Assembly (NCBI RefSeq): GCF_003970915.1 | Contig: NZ_RXOF01000014.1 | Span: 62,001-126,000 of the forward strand | DNA length: 64,000 nucleotides | From: Hymenobacter gummosus | Lineage (GTDB): Bacteria; Bacteroidota; Bacteroidia; Cytophagales; Hymenobacteraceae | Direction: 5' to 3' | Shown: piece after piece, positions 8,431 to 17,075 of the stretch | Position numbering within the stretch: the stretch's first letter is position 1 | How the letters are laid out: every line of letters starts with the position of its first letter | Position numbers and translations under genes: made by a program | The notes under the pieces: model-generated | The model's input: the letters and a program-made list of their open reading frames with translations, nothing else | Database searches by the model: none | What the model was told of the DNA's origin: nothing

Positions 8431-9516
8431 TTAATTCGGCTGCCCGGACACGCGGTGCTTGGCGTCGAGCTGCAGGGGATTGTCCTTGAACCAAGTGGTA
8501 AACTGCTGCCACTGCTGCGGGTGGGCGGCAATCCAAGCGTCGGTTTCGGTTTCGCGGCCCTTCATCAGCAGCCAGTGGGTGTAGGCCTCGGCGTGGCCCA
8601 GCTCGGTCAGGCGCCGCTGGAAGTCGAACAGGGCGCTGGGGTACTGCCGCTCGTGCTGCTGCGCGTACCAGTTCTTGATGAAGCTGCTGCGCAGCAGGTG
8701 CAGCGTGGCCAGGGAGCGTTCCGACTCGGCGGCCATCTGCTCCAGGGGCAGGCTCATGGTCATGGTGGCCGTGTAGGGCACGCCCAGCGGCATCACCAGC
8801 TTTTTGCCCTTGGGCGGCGCCATCACCACCAGTCGGCTCAGCTGCACGCCGCCCGCGGTGGCCGATTTGGCGTACACGCCGTCCTTGTAGGTCTGGTAGA
8901 GCAGTTCGCTGATTTCGGCGGTGCGCGCCGAGTTGCGCTCCAGGTTCATGAAGGCTTCGGCGTAGAGCAGGCCCCACATGCGCTCCGAGGAGTTGCAGTA
9001 GAGCAGGGCGGCGCGGTAGTAGTTGGAGGCGAAATCGGGCTCCGCGGCAATGCCCTGCTCGTAGTAGGGCAGGGCGGCGTTGTAGCGCTTGGCGGCGAAG
9101 AGCATGTTGCCGCGCTCCAGGTACAGGCGCCCGGCCTTGGGGAAGCGCTTCAGCCCGGCCTCGTAGGTCGCCACCGCGGCCGTGGTGTCGCCGTTGAAGT
9201 CGTACAGGTTGCCGAGCATCTGGTAGCAACGGTCGGTGGCCTGCTTGAACTGCACCACTTCCTTGAACAGCGTCAGGGCCTGCGGGTAGTCCTTTTTCAG
9301 GTAGTAGGCGTAGCCCAGCTCGTAGGGGTAGTTATAGTCGGTCGGGTCGAGGCGGCGGGCTTCGGTGAGCAGGGCAATGGCCTCGTCAACCTTGCCCTCG
9401 TCCATGATGCGGACGGCGGTAATGCCCTTTTCCCGGGCTTGCTCCTTGGGGCTCTGGGCCCGGGTGGTGCCGGCCGCCAGCCCCAGGGCCAGCAGCGTCA
9501 AACAAAGAATCTTCAT
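8431..9516 (-). CDS. Secreted TPR-repeat protein
   Basis: The 361-residue protein has a signal peptide (residues 1-20, ending TTRAQ). Tetratricopeptide repeats run from about 30 to 200, with helical pairs such as ARRLDPTDYNYPYELGYAYY and AGRLYLERGNMLFAAKRYNA. The C-terminal half is helical without a family I recognise. TPR proteins act as protein-binding scaffolds; the partner is unknown. The ATG at 9516 is chosen because it begins the signal peptide. Confidence 0.8.
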   Translation of the reverse strand: MKILCLTLLALGLAAGTTRAQSPKEQAREKGITAVRIMDEGKVDEAIALLTEARRLDPTDYNYPYELGYAYYLKKDYPQALTLFKEVVQFKQATDRCYQMLGNLYDFNGDTTAAVATYEAGLKRFPKAGRLYLERGNMLFAAKRYNAALPYYEQGIAAEPDFASNYYRAALLYCNSSERMWGLLYAEAFMNLERNSARTAEISELLYQTYKDGVYAKSATAGGVQLSRLVVMAPPKGKKLVMPLGVPYTATMTMSLPLEQMAAESERSLATLHLLRSSFIKNWYAQQHERQYPSALFDFQRRLTELGHAEAYTHWLLMKGRETETDAWIAAHPQQWQQFTTWFKDNPLQLDAKHRVSGQPN

Positions 9517-9581
9517 GGCAAATAGGTGGGGTGAGTAATGAGCTGATTGGGAACCGGCAGCGGCGCCGCCGACCGCGCTAT

Positions 9582-10193
9582 CTATTCCCCGGCCAGCGTC
9601 AGGTGCGCCAGCGCGCGGCGCAGGGCGGCCGCCAGGGCAGTTTGGTAGCACTCGTCCACCCGCTTGTACCTGGCGTCGAGGCCGGTTCTGGTTTCGTTGT
9701 GCTGCCCCGTGGCCACCAGCAGCAGCTGGCCCTGGCCGTCGAGCAACGCCAACTCCACCTTGGCGTACGCGCCCACCATTTCCCGCTCAGCGGTGCGTAT
9801 AAAGAGCTGGTAGGCATCTACAATGCGGCACTGCAGGGTGGCGGCGGGCCGGGTGGAGTCGGCCTGAAAGTGCGCCTGCAGGGTGGCCTGCAGCTGGGCC
9901 TGCTGCTCGGGGCTCAGGCGCGGCCACACCTTGTCGCCGCGGCCGGGCGTGGAGAACGTGGGCAGCTTGAGGGGCCGGTCCGACACCGCCGGGCGCTCAT
10001 CGGTGATGCTGATGCCGGTGAGGCGGTACTGATTGGCCGCGGGCAGGCTGCTGAGCAGGGTTTGGGGCGCCGCCTCGGGTGCGGGCGCGGCCGGCGGGCC
10101 GCCGAGGGCCGGCTGCTGGGCGGCGGCCAGCGCGGGCGGCAGCGCGAGGCCCAGGGTCAGCAGCCAGCAAACACGGTTCGGGCGGAACGACAT
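9582..10193 (-). CDS. Secreted protein of unknown function
   Basis: A 203-residue protein with a signal peptide (about residues 1-26) and a proline/alanine linker. The folded part from about 55 to 203 includes ITDERPAVSDRPL and alternating strands and helices. I do not recognise the family. It lies between a DUF2628-like membrane gene and the TPR gene on the same strand, with gaps of about 60 bases each, so the three may be one operon. Confidence 0.6.
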   Translation of the reverse strand: MSFRPNRVCWLLTLGLALPPALAAAQQPALGGPPAAPAPEAAPQTLLSSLPAANQYRLTGISITDERPAVSDRPLKLPTFSTPGRGDKVWPRLSPEQQAQLQATLQAHFQADSTRPAATLQCRIVDAYQLFIRTAEREMVGAYAKVELALLDGQGQLLLVATGQHNETRTGLDARYKRVDECYQTALAAALRRALAHLTLAGE

Positions 10194-10256
10194 AGCAGCA
10201 ACAAGGGAATAAGTGGCTGCCCAGGCGCAACGGCCCGGGCGGTAAAGGTGGGCACG

Positions 10257-10751
10257 TCAGGGCTGCGGGGCGTATAACTGGGCCAGCAGCACGATGGCCG
10301 CCACCAGCCCCAGGGCCAGCAGGAAGAACGTCCAGCTGGTGCCGCCGCGGCGGCGCAGCTGCTGCAGAATAGCTTCCTCGGAGGTTTCGCGGCGCAGTAC
10401 GCGGGTAATCTTGCGCCGGGCGTGGCTGAGGTAAATCCAGTTGCCAAACGCCGCGTACAGGCTGGCCGCCACCAGGTTGACCACCACCACGCTGCCCGGG
10501 TTGGCGGCGTTGTAGCCGGGGATGAAGCGCGGCAGCAGCCACTGCTCCAGCTGCGCTTCCACGATGAGCAGGCCCACCAGCAGCAGGGCCACGCCGTACA
10601 TGCGCCGGTAGATAAACCAGAACAAACCCACGAAAAAGGCGGCCGCGTTGAAGCTCACGCGCCGGCCAGCCTGCAGCTGCCGCCAGTAGTACAGGTAATA
10701 GTCCGCATTTTTGCCGAAGAAGGCAGCCAGGTATTCCTCGTTGATGGGCAT
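10257..10751 (-). CDS. DUF2628-like membrane protein
   Basis: A 164-residue protein. The N-terminal segment NADYYLYYWRQLQAGRRVSF is followed by hydrophobic helices around residues 35-55 and 80-105 and a last helix near 140-160. This arrangement (FFVGLFWFIYRRMY) is typical of DUF2628 inner-membrane proteins, whose function is unknown. The ATG at 10751 gives the family-like N-terminus. Confidence 0.65.
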   Translation of the reverse strand: MPINEEYLAAFFGKNADYYLYYWRQLQAGRRVSFNAAAFFVGLFWFIYRRMYGVALLLVGLLIVEAQLEQWLLPRFIPGYNAANPGSVVVVNLVAASLYAAFGNWIYLSHARRKITRVLRRETSEEAILQQLRRRGGTSWTFFLLALGLVAAIVLLAQLYAPQP

Positions 10752-10940
10752 AAGCGTGCTAGCCACGGCGCCGCGCCAGCCGGCGGCCCGCTGATTAGCG
10801 CAATATGGCGGTTGGCGGGCGGCCAGGAAAGTCCGGCCCGCCCCGGCGCGGAAAAAAATCGGTGCCGGCTTAAACTCCGGCCCGGCGGCGGCCTCTAACC
10901 CATCCGCCAACCGCCTCCACCTCTCGCCTCCCCTGCCTGC

Positions 10941-11486
10941 TTGGAAGATCAGGACATCCTCCTCAAGTTCCGCGACCCGGCCAGCCGCAACCTGGCCTTC
11001 AACCAGCTGGTGCGTAAGTACCAGAGCAAGGTGTACTGGCACGTGCGCAAGATGGTGGTGGACCACGACGACGCCGACGACCTTACCCAGGAGGTGTTTA
11101 TCAAGGTGTGGAAGCACCTGGAGAACTTTCGGCAGGACGCCGCGCTTTTCACCTGGATTTACCGCATTGCCACCAACGAGTGCCTGAACTTCCTCTCCAG
11201 CAAGCGGCGCAAGTTCTTCCTGCCCCTCAACGACGTAGGCGCCGAGCTGACCCAGAAGCTGGAGGCCGACGAGCAGCTGGCCGGCGACGAGGTGGAGCTG
11301 AAGCTGCAGAAGGCCATTCTGCGCCTGCCCGACAAGCAGCGCCTGGTGTTCAACCTGCGCTACTACGACGAAATGCCCTACGAGCAGATGGCCGAAGTCA
11401 CCGGTACCAGCGTCGGCGCGCTCAAGGCCTCGTACCACCACGCCGTCAAGAAAATCGAGCAGTACGTAAACCAAGCCACTGATTAA
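10941..11486 (+). CDS. ECF-type RNA polymerase sigma factor
   Basis: The 181-residue protein has sigma region 2 (DADDLTQEVFIKVWKHLENF, then FTWIYRIATNECLNFL) and region 4 (EQMAEVTGTSVGALKASYHH). The reading frame opens at a TTG codon (10941, LEDQDILLKF); no in-frame ATG gives a full region 2, so TTG is probably the true start. It heads an operon with a small membrane protein and a Spy-like periplasmic protein, a typical envelope-stress arrangement. Confidence 0.9.
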   Translation: MEDQDILLKFRDPASRNLAFNQLVRKYQSKVYWHVRKMVVDHDDADDLTQEVFIKVWKHLENFRQDAALFTWIYRIATNECLNFLSSKRRKFFLPLNDVGAELTQKLEADEQLAGDEVELKLQKAILRLPDKQRLVFNLRYYDEMPYEQMAEVTGTSVGALKASYHHAVKKIEQYVNQATD

Positions 11487-11516
11487 ACCCCGGGCCTTCA
11501 CGGGCCTCCAACCGAT

Positions 11517-11999
11517 ATGAAAACCCCGTTTCGCCTCGATGAGCACCCCCGGCGCCCCCTGCCGCCGCTGGCTTCGCCGCCCGAGGACTACTTCCAGCAG
11601 CTGCCGCGGCGCGTGATGCAGCGCGTGGGCCCGGCTGAGGCGGCCCCGCGGCTGGGCTGGCTCACGGCCCTGAGCGCCCCGCTGCGCACGGCTCTGGCCG
11701 CCGTACTGCTGCTCGTGAGCTTTGCAGCGGCTTTCTGGCTGCTGCCCACCGGCCCCACCGCCGCCCCGCCCCTGGCCGGTGCCCGCCTGGCCCTGCCCGC
11801 CGCCCGGGCCCTGGCCGCCGTACCCCGCGCCGAGGCCGTGCAGTACCTGCTCTCCGACGCCGGCCCGCGCGTGACCCTGGCCGACCTGGCCGATACCCAC
11901 GTGGCCGACCACGACCTGGCGGCCGACTTCCTGCCCGGCACCAGCGCCGAAATCCAGGCCGCCCTCGACGAGCAGCCCAGCCTGGATGTGTATTTGTAG
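11517..11999 (+). CDS. Small single-pass membrane protein in the ECF sigma operon
   Basis: A 160-residue protein with a proline-rich N-terminus (EDYFQQLPRRVMQRV near residue 25), one hydrophobic segment near 63-80 and a C-terminal periplasmic part. Its place directly after the sigma gene suggests an anti-sigma or adaptor role. No sequence family is recognised. Confidence 0.7.
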   Translation: MKTPFRLDEHPRRPLPPLASPPEDYFQQLPRRVMQRVGPAEAAPRLGWLTALSAPLRTALAAVLLLVSFAAAFWLLPTGPTAAPPLAGARLALPAARALAAVPRAEAVQYLLSDAGPRVTLADLADTHVADHDLAADFLPGTSAEIQAALDEQPSLDVYL

Positions 12000-12035
12000 T
12001 GTTATTTCGCCCCCTTGCAGCCTCCCCTTCCCCGC

Positions 12036-12521
12036 ATGATTCGCTTCCTCTCCCGCTTTTGCCTGCTGGTGGCCCTCGCCCTGCTCGGCAGCACCGGCGC
12101 CCGGGCGCAGGCGGCCCCGCAGCCCATGGCCGGCCAGCGCGGCACCCGCCTCGAAAACGCCCGCATTGCCTACATCACCAATAAGCTGGCCCTTACTCCC
12201 GAACAGGCCCAGCGCTTCTGGCCCTTGTTCAACGAGTTTACCGACAAGCGCAAGGAGCTGCGCCGTCAGACGCGCTTCAATCTGCGCCAGCAGGACTTCA
12301 GCGCCATGAGCGACAAGGACATCCGCGCCGCCCTCGACGAGCAGTTCAAGCTGCGCCAGGGCGAAATCAACCTGGAAAAGGAATACGTGGAGAAATTCGC
12401 CAAAGTCATCAGCCTGCGCCAGGTGGTCCAGCTCATGCAGGCCGAGCGCGACTTCACCAAGGAGTTGATTCAGCGCCTCGACAACCGCCGCTCCGGCGGC
12501 GCCCCGCGCGGCCAGGATTAG
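12036..12521 (+). CDS. Spy/CpxP-like periplasmic protein
   Basis: The 161-residue protein has a signal peptide (residues 1-25, ending GARAQ). An all-helical, charged mature part follows, with ITNKLALTPEQAQRFWPLFN and RLDNRR near the end. The LTPEQAQ-FWPxF pattern is common in Bacteroidota Spy/CpxP-like sensors or chaperones placed after ECF sigma genes. It is the third gene of the sigma operon and is followed by a terminator. Confidence 0.75.
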   Translation: MIRFLSRFCLLVALALLGSTGARAQAAPQPMAGQRGTRLENARIAYITNKLALTPEQAQRFWPLFNEFTDKRKELRRQTRFNLRQQDFSAMSDKDIRAALDEQFKLRQGEINLEKEYVEKFAKVISLRQVVQLMQAERDFTKELIQRLDNRRSGGAPRGQD

Positions 12522-12539
12522 GCCGCCTATTCACAGATG

Positions 12540-12573
12540 AGCCGAGGCTGCCCCTGACAAGGCAGCCTCGGCT
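12540..12573 (+). terminator. Terminator after the ECF sigma operon
   Basis: A perfect 13-base stem, AGCCGAGGCTGCC with GGCAGCCTCGGCT, is followed by GTTTGTG, 18 bases after the Spy-like stop. Confidence 0.75.
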
Positions 12574-12639
12574 GTTTGTGGCCGCTTCCGGCCGCGGCGC
12601 CCGGGCGGAGTGTAGTCAATGCTTGTTCGGATACTAACT

Positions 12640-12838
12640 AACCCAGGTTGGGGAACGGTGCTAAGGCTAGTTCCCCTCCTCAGATGATTCCGCGCATCAA
12701 GCGGCGTGGGGTTAGGGGTGGACGAAAAACTAGAGCTGGAAAGCTAAAGCCTAAATGACGTTCAGACATTAGGTCAATCCCCTAGCCCCCTCAGTTGAGG
12801 AGGTGCACCAACCCTAGCACCGTTCCCCAACCTGGGGT
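12640..12838. repeat. MITE-like element with 22-23-bp terminal inverted repeats
   Basis: The ends ACCCAGGTTGGGG...GGTGCTA (12641-12662) and its near-perfect reverse complement (12815-12838) enclose about 150 bases. A second, inner inverted pair (CCTCCTCA / TGAGGAGG) lies just inside. There is no open frame for a transposase. The length is about 199 bp, close to two other elements in this window. Confidence 0.7.
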
Positions 12839-12938
12839 AACCATACTCCCGGTAGCGGCCCTTGGAGGCCGGTGCAGCCAAATGGCACGCCTCCGACCCG
12901 GCCCTGGCCCCCACCGGCGCTGCTACAAGACCGGGCGG

Positions 12939-12946
12939 TACCTTTG
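12939..12946 (+). promoter_or_regulatory. Bacteroidota -7 box (TACCTTTG)
   Basis: TACCTTTG matches the Bacteroidota consensus TAnnTTTG and lies 29 bases before the aminotransferase start. No good -33 TTTG is visible at the usual distance. Confidence 0.5.
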
Positions 12947-12974
12947 CGGCTTCTTACCGCTTTGCTTACCGCCC

Positions 12975-14180
12975 ATGCTCACGCCCCGCCAGCTTTTCCT
13001 GCGTCACCAGGCCCAGACTTCCGATTTTCCCCTGCTGCTCGAAATCGAGCGGGCCGAGGGCGTGTGGATGTACGGCCCCGACGGCCGGCGCTACCTCGAT
13101 TTGATTTCGGGTATCGGGGTCAGCAACGTGGGGCACCGCCACCCGCAGGTGCTGCAGGCCATTCACGGGCAGCTCGATAAGTACCTGCACCTGATGGTGT
13201 ACGGCGAGCTGGTGCAGACCCCACCGGCCGAGCTGGCCCAGGCCCTGCACCACACCCTGCCGCCCGCGCTCGACAACGTGTTCTTCACCAACTCCGGCAC
13301 CGAGGCCGTGGAGGGGGCCCTCAAGCTGGCCAAGCGCCACACCGGCCGCACCGAGCTCATCAGCGCCCACAACGCCTACCACGGCTCCACCCAGGGCGCC
13401 CTCTCCGTTACCGGCTCCGAGGGCTTCAAGCGCAGCTTCCGCCCCCTGCTGCCCGACGTGCGCCACCTGCGCCACAACCACCCGGCGGACCTCGCGCTGA
13501 TTACCGAGCGCACCGCCGCCGTCATTGTGGAGACGGTGCAGGGCGAGGCGGGCGTGCGCGTGCCCGCCGCCGACTACCTGCCCCGGCTGCGCCAGCGCTG
13601 CGACGAAGTGGGCGCCCTGCTGATTCTGGACGAAATTCAGTGCGGCTTCGGGCGCACCGGCACGTTCTGGGCTTTCGAGCAGTTCAACGTGGTGCCCGAT
13701 ATTCTGCTCACGGCCAAAGGCATGGGCGGCGGCATGCCCATCGGCGCGTTTATTTCCCGCCGGGAAATCATGCAGGGCTTCAAGACCGACCCCATCCTGG
13801 GCCACCTCACCACCTTTGGCGGGCACCCGGTGTCGTGCGCGGCGGCGCTGGCCACTCTGCGCGTGATTCAGCAGGAAAACCTGCTGGCCGGCGTGGCCGA
13901 AAAAGCGGCCCGCTTCCGGCGGCAGCTGCAGCACCCGGCTATTCGCGAGGTGCGCGGGCTGGGGCTGCTGATGGCCGTGGAGTTCGAGTCGTTCGAGGTA
14001 CTCAAGCCCATCATCGACCGCGCCCTGCAGCACGAAGGCGTGCTCACCGACTGGTTTTTGTTCTGCGACAATTCCCTGCGCCTGGCTCCACCCCTGACCA
14101 TCACCGACGAGGAAATCGATTGGGCCTGCGCGGCCCTGCTGCGGGCGGTGGCGCACGTCACCGGCACCGCCGCAGGCTAA
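12975..14180 (+). CDS. Class III pyridoxal-phosphate aminotransferase
   Basis: The 401-residue protein has the class III features in order: NSGTEAVEGALKLA (cofactor phosphate), VETVQGEAG, the LILDEIQCGFGRTG segment with the cofactor-contacting Asp, and the Schiff-base lysine in LLTAKGMGGG. The ending TDEEIDWACAAL is also typical. It resembles acetylornithine, ornithine or 4-aminobutyrate aminotransferases. The neighbours are not a biosynthetic pathway, so the substrate is uncertain. The ATG at 12975 starts MLTPRQLFLRHQAQ, the family-like N-terminus; longer upstream frames run through the repeat element. Confidence 0.9.
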   Translation: MLTPRQLFLRHQAQTSDFPLLLEIERAEGVWMYGPDGRRYLDLISGIGVSNVGHRHPQVLQAIHGQLDKYLHLMVYGELVQTPPAELAQALHHTLPPALDNVFFTNSGTEAVEGALKLAKRHTGRTELISAHNAYHGSTQGALSVTGSEGFKRSFRPLLPDVRHLRHNHPADLALITERTAAVIVETVQGEAGVRVPAADYLPRLRQRCDEVGALLILDEIQCGFGRTGTFWAFEQFNVVPDILLTAKGMGGGMPIGAFISRREIMQGFKTDPILGHLTTFGGHPVSCAAALATLRVIQQENLLAGVAEKAARFRRQLQHPAIREVRGLGLLMAVEFESFEVLKPIIDRALQHEGVLTDWFLFCDNSLRLAPPLTITDEEIDWACAALLRAVAHVTGTAAG

Positions 14181-14227
14181 AGCGGCCCGTCAAGCCAGCT
14201 AACCGCACGGGGCTACCCCCGATACGT

Positions 14228-14266
14228 CCGGGCCCGCTACTCTTTTGGTGGCGGGCCCGGGCTTTT
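14228..14266 (+). terminator. Terminator after the aminotransferase
   Basis: A ten-base stem CCGGGCCCGC / GCGGGCCCGG with a 13-base loop is followed by GCTTTTT. Confidence 0.75.
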
Positions 14267-14361
14267 TCGGTCCCTGGGCTGGTCGAGGAGCCGCATTACC
14301 CTTATCTTTCCATTGGTTTGACCGCCCGGAGCGGGTCTGCTCGTCCGCTTATTGCCGCCTT

Positions 14362-15039
14362 ATGTCCCTCACCATCCCGCAGCTGCTGATTCGCCTCACC
14401 CTACTGCCCATGGTCCTGGCGGCCGTTATCGGGGTGCTGCGCTGGCGCGTGCTGCCGCCCAACCTGCGCGCCCTGGTGCTGCTGATGGGCTTCGTGCTGC
14501 CCCTGAACGTACTGGGCATGGCCCTGATGATGCAGCACCGCAACAACCTGTTTCTGATGCCGCTCTACGCCGCGGGCGAGTTTGCCCTGATGGCGCTGGT
14601 ATACTACCGCACGCTGCGCGCCGGGCGGCTGCGGCGGGCGTTGCCCTGGCTGGCGGGCGGCTTTGCGCTCTACGTGCTCATCGACAGCCTCGACGTGGCC
14701 GCCCTGCGCAGCTTTCGCCCCGGGCAGCAGCTGGTGCAGGGCCTGCTGACGTTGCTGGTGACGGGCGGCTACTTCCGGCAGCTGCTCAACGAGCTCCCGG
14801 CCGGCCGGCTGCGGCGCGAACCGATGTTCTGGGTATCCTGCGGGCTGTTTATCTACCAGGCTGGCTACCTGCAGATTGCCTTGTTCAGCAACTACCTGCT
14901 GCGCTACTCCAAGGAGTTGAACATGTACGTCTGGGCCGGGCACTCGGTCCTGTTCATCTTCCACTACCTCTGCTACAGCCTGGCCCTGGCGCTACGCCCG
15001 CAACCCGAGCGGCGGCCCGCGGCGGCCGTACCGGCGTAG
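14362..15039 (+). CDS. Multi-pass membrane protein of unknown function
   Basis: A 225-residue protein with about seven hydrophobic segments and few charged residues between them. Features include LRALVLLMGFVLPLNVLGMA and a final HSVLFIFHYLCYSLAL. It resembles short seven-helix membrane proteins found beside signalling genes in Cytophagales, but I cannot name the family. It stands alone between two terminators. Confidence 0.65.
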   Translation: MSLTIPQLLIRLTLLPMVLAAVIGVLRWRVLPPNLRALVLLMGFVLPLNVLGMALMMQHRNNLFLMPLYAAGEFALMALVYYRTLRAGRLRRALPWLAGGFALYVLIDSLDVAALRSFRPGQQLVQGLLTLLVTGGYFRQLLNELPAGRLRREPMFWVSCGLFIYQAGYLQIALFSNYLLRYSKELNMYVWAGHSVLFIFHYLCYSLALALRPQPERRPAAAVPA

Positions 15040-15079
15040 CCCGACGACGACCCGCATTTCGTTGCGGCCCGGACAGCAA

Positions 15080-15114
15080 ACAGAGGCGTTCCTGCAGTGC
15101 AGAAACGCCTCTGT
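15080..15114. terminator. Bidirectional terminator between convergent genes
   Basis: ACAGAGGCGTT and AACGCCTCTGT form an 11-base stem with a short inner CTGCA/TGCAG stem. It lies between the convergent genes ending at 15039 and 15143. Confidence 0.75.
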
Positions 15115-15142
15115 CGGGCTTGGTTGGTAAGGCTCGGCGCGC

Positions 15143-15607
15143 TTACAGGCCGCTGCCGTGGGTTGGTTCGCCCTTGCCCTGAAAGTTCAGGAAGGCCTCC
15201 GATTCGCCTTTGATTTGCTCGCGGGGCAGGCCGTCGCGCACGCCCATGGAGATTTTGCGCACCAGCACGCCCACAATGGCCTTACGGAAGCCCAGCTTCT
15301 CGGCCATGTCGATGCAGAAGTCCATTTCGTTGTCGTCGACTACGCCGTCGGCCAGCATCATGTCGACCAGGTCGAAAATCTGGTCGAACCGCTCGGAGTC
15401 GTTGTCGGGCAGGTGCAGGGCGGTATGGCTGGCGCCCGACACTACGCTGCGCACGTCGTTGGCGCTCAAGCCGTTTTTCTTACCGACTGCCACCAGGAAG
15501 TTCATTTCCCGCTCGTCGATGTGCCCGTCGACGCGGGCCAGGGCGGCAAGGTTGTGGATGTGGCTGCGGACTTTTTTGCTTTGTTCGCTTTCGAAGAAAC
15601 CAAACAT
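15143..15607 (-). CDS. TerB-family tellurite-resistance-like protein
   Basis: A 154-residue all-helical protein. It has the TerB signature of paired acidic helix ends: ARVDGHIDEREMNFL near residue 24 and MLADGVVDDNEMDFCIDMAE near 83. TerB domains bind metal ions and are linked to stress signalling; most stand-alone copies have no defined role. It lacks the other ter genes nearby. Confidence 0.8.
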   Translation of the reverse strand: MFGFFESEQSKKVRSHIHNLAALARVDGHIDEREMNFLVAVGKKNGLSANDVRSVVSGASHTALHLPDNDSERFDQIFDLVDMMLADGVVDDNEMDFCIDMAEKLGFRKAIVGVLVRKISMGVRDGLPREQIKGESEAFLNFQGKGEPTHGSGL

Positions 15608-15826
15608 AGGTCGGGCAGGAATAAAACGGTGAGGGGGAGGGGCCGCGGGGAGGGTTGGGAATTTTGCTACCGGCCCGGCGACCTTGACGGGCAGTAGCGG
15701 GGTGCGAGGTTAAGATATGGTTTCGAACCCATCCCATCAATACGGGAAAGCAAAAAAAACTGCCATTTTGCGGCCCAATATTGCGGACAAAATTTAGGTC
15801 GGGCGGCCACGGTTGGCGGCTTCTTG

Positions 15827-15834
15827 TACCTTTG
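15827..15834 (+). promoter_or_regulatory. Bacteroidota -7 box (TACCTTTG) upstream of pfkA
   Basis: TACCTTTG lies 55 bases before the pfkA start and matches TAnnTTTG. The transcript would begin just before the hairpin at 15844-15871. Confidence 0.55.
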
Positions 15835-15843
15835 CCATTTCAT

Positions 15844-15871
15844 GGACGGCCCATCCCGGGGTGGCCCGTCC
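15844..15871 (+). promoter_or_regulatory. Hairpin in the pfkA leader
   Basis: GGACGGCCCA and TGGCCCGTCC form a stem around TCCCGGGG, 17 bases before the pfkA start. Its position in the leader suggests a role in translation or mRNA stability; that is inference. Confidence 0.4.
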
Positions 15872-15888
15872 TTCTGACCCCACGAAGA

Positions 15889-16860
15889 ATGAAGCGAATT
15901 GGAGTGTTTACCAGCGGCGGTGACGCGCCCGGTATGAACGCCGCTGTGCGCGCCGTGGTGCGCACGGCCCTGTACCACGGAATTGAAGTTTACGGCATCA
16001 TGCGCGGCTACTCGGGCATGATTAAGGGCGAAATCGTGAAGCTGGATTCCAGCTCCGTGGCCAACATTGTGCAGCGCGGCGGCACCATCCTCAAGTCGGC
16101 CCGCTCGCAGAAGTTCCAGACCAAGGAAGGCCGGCAGCAGGCCTTCGACCAGCTCGTGAACCACCGCATCGAGGGCCTGGTGGCCATCGGCGGCAACGGC
16201 ACGTTTACCGGCGCCGAGCTGTTTGAGCGCGAATTTGGTATTCCGACGGTGGGCGCCCCCGGCACCATCGACAACGACCTCTACGGCACCGACTACACCA
16301 TCGGCTACGACACGGCCGTCAACACCGCCCTCGACGCCATCGACAAGATCCGCGACACGGCCGACTCGCACGACCGGGCGTTTTTCGTAGAGGTGATGGG
16401 CCGCGACTCGGGCTACATTGCCATTCCCTGCGCCATCGGCGGCGGGGCCGAAATCGTGCTGGTGCCCGAGCAGGTGCAGAGCATCGACACGGTGATTGAG
16501 ACGCTGCAAACGGCCCGCCTGCGCCAGAAGTCGTCCTTCCTCATCATCGTGGCCGAGGGCGACGAGGAGGGCAACGCCACCGCCATTGCCAGCAAGGTGA
16601 AGGAAGCCATTCCGGAAATGGACGCCCGCGTAACCGTCATCGGCCACATTCAGCGCGGCGGGGCGCCCTCGGCCGCCGACCGCCTGCTGGCCTCGCAGAT
16701 CGGCATTGCGGCCGTGGAAGGCCTGCTCAACGGCATGCGCAACGTGATGGCCGGCATTGTGGACCGCAAGCTGGTGTACACGCCCTTCCAGGAGTGCATC
16801 TCGCGCAAGAAGATGATCAACCAGGGCTTCATGCGCATGGTGGAAATTCTCTCGGTTTGA
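15889..16860 (+). CDS. pfkA: ATP-dependent 6-phosphofructokinase
   Basis: The 323-residue protein has the PfkA motifs: TSGGDAPGMNAAVRA at the N-terminus (ATP site), GGNGTFTGA, GTIDNDLYGTD with the catalytic Asp, and FVEVMGRDSGYIA and IGHIQRGG (substrate site). Length is standard for the bacterial enzyme. It phosphorylates fructose 6-phosphate, the committed step of glycolysis. The ATG at 15889 gives the standard MKRIGVFTSGGD start; the longer upstream frame reads through the leader. Confidence 0.97.
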   Translation: MKRIGVFTSGGDAPGMNAAVRAVVRTALYHGIEVYGIMRGYSGMIKGEIVKLDSSSVANIVQRGGTILKSARSQKFQTKEGRQQAFDQLVNHRIEGLVAIGGNGTFTGAELFEREFGIPTVGAPGTIDNDLYGTDYTIGYDTAVNTALDAIDKIRDTADSHDRAFFVEVMGRDSGYIAIPCAIGGGAEIVLVPEQVQSIDTVIETLQTARLRQKSSFLIIVAEGDEEGNATAIASKVKEAIPEMDARVTVIGHIQRGGAPSAADRLLASQIGIAAVEGLLNGMRNVMAGIVDRKLVYTPFQECISRKKMINQGFMRMVEILSV

Positions 16861-16883
16861 TGTGCGGAAGGTGGGAAATGTAG

Positions 16884-16925
16884 AAAATGTGCGGAAGGTG
16901 GGGAATGATTAACTCCCGCACATTT
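16884..16925 (+). terminator. Inverted repeat after pfkA
   Basis: AAATGTGCGG and CCGCACATTT form a ten-base stem with a 21-base loop, within a stretch of short related repeats (TGCGGAAGGTGGG, twice). It probably ends pfkA transcription. Confidence 0.5.
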
Positions 16926-17075
16926 CCCACATTCCTCTACATTTCTCCGCATTAGCACATTTGCGGCTGTCAGATAGAAAATTTCGGGAGCGGGGAAGAA
17001 CAACCAACCTTTCCGACCGTAGCTTACCCGTTGTGGTACTACCGTCCGAATCGTTTCATTTTCTTCCCCGTTCGC

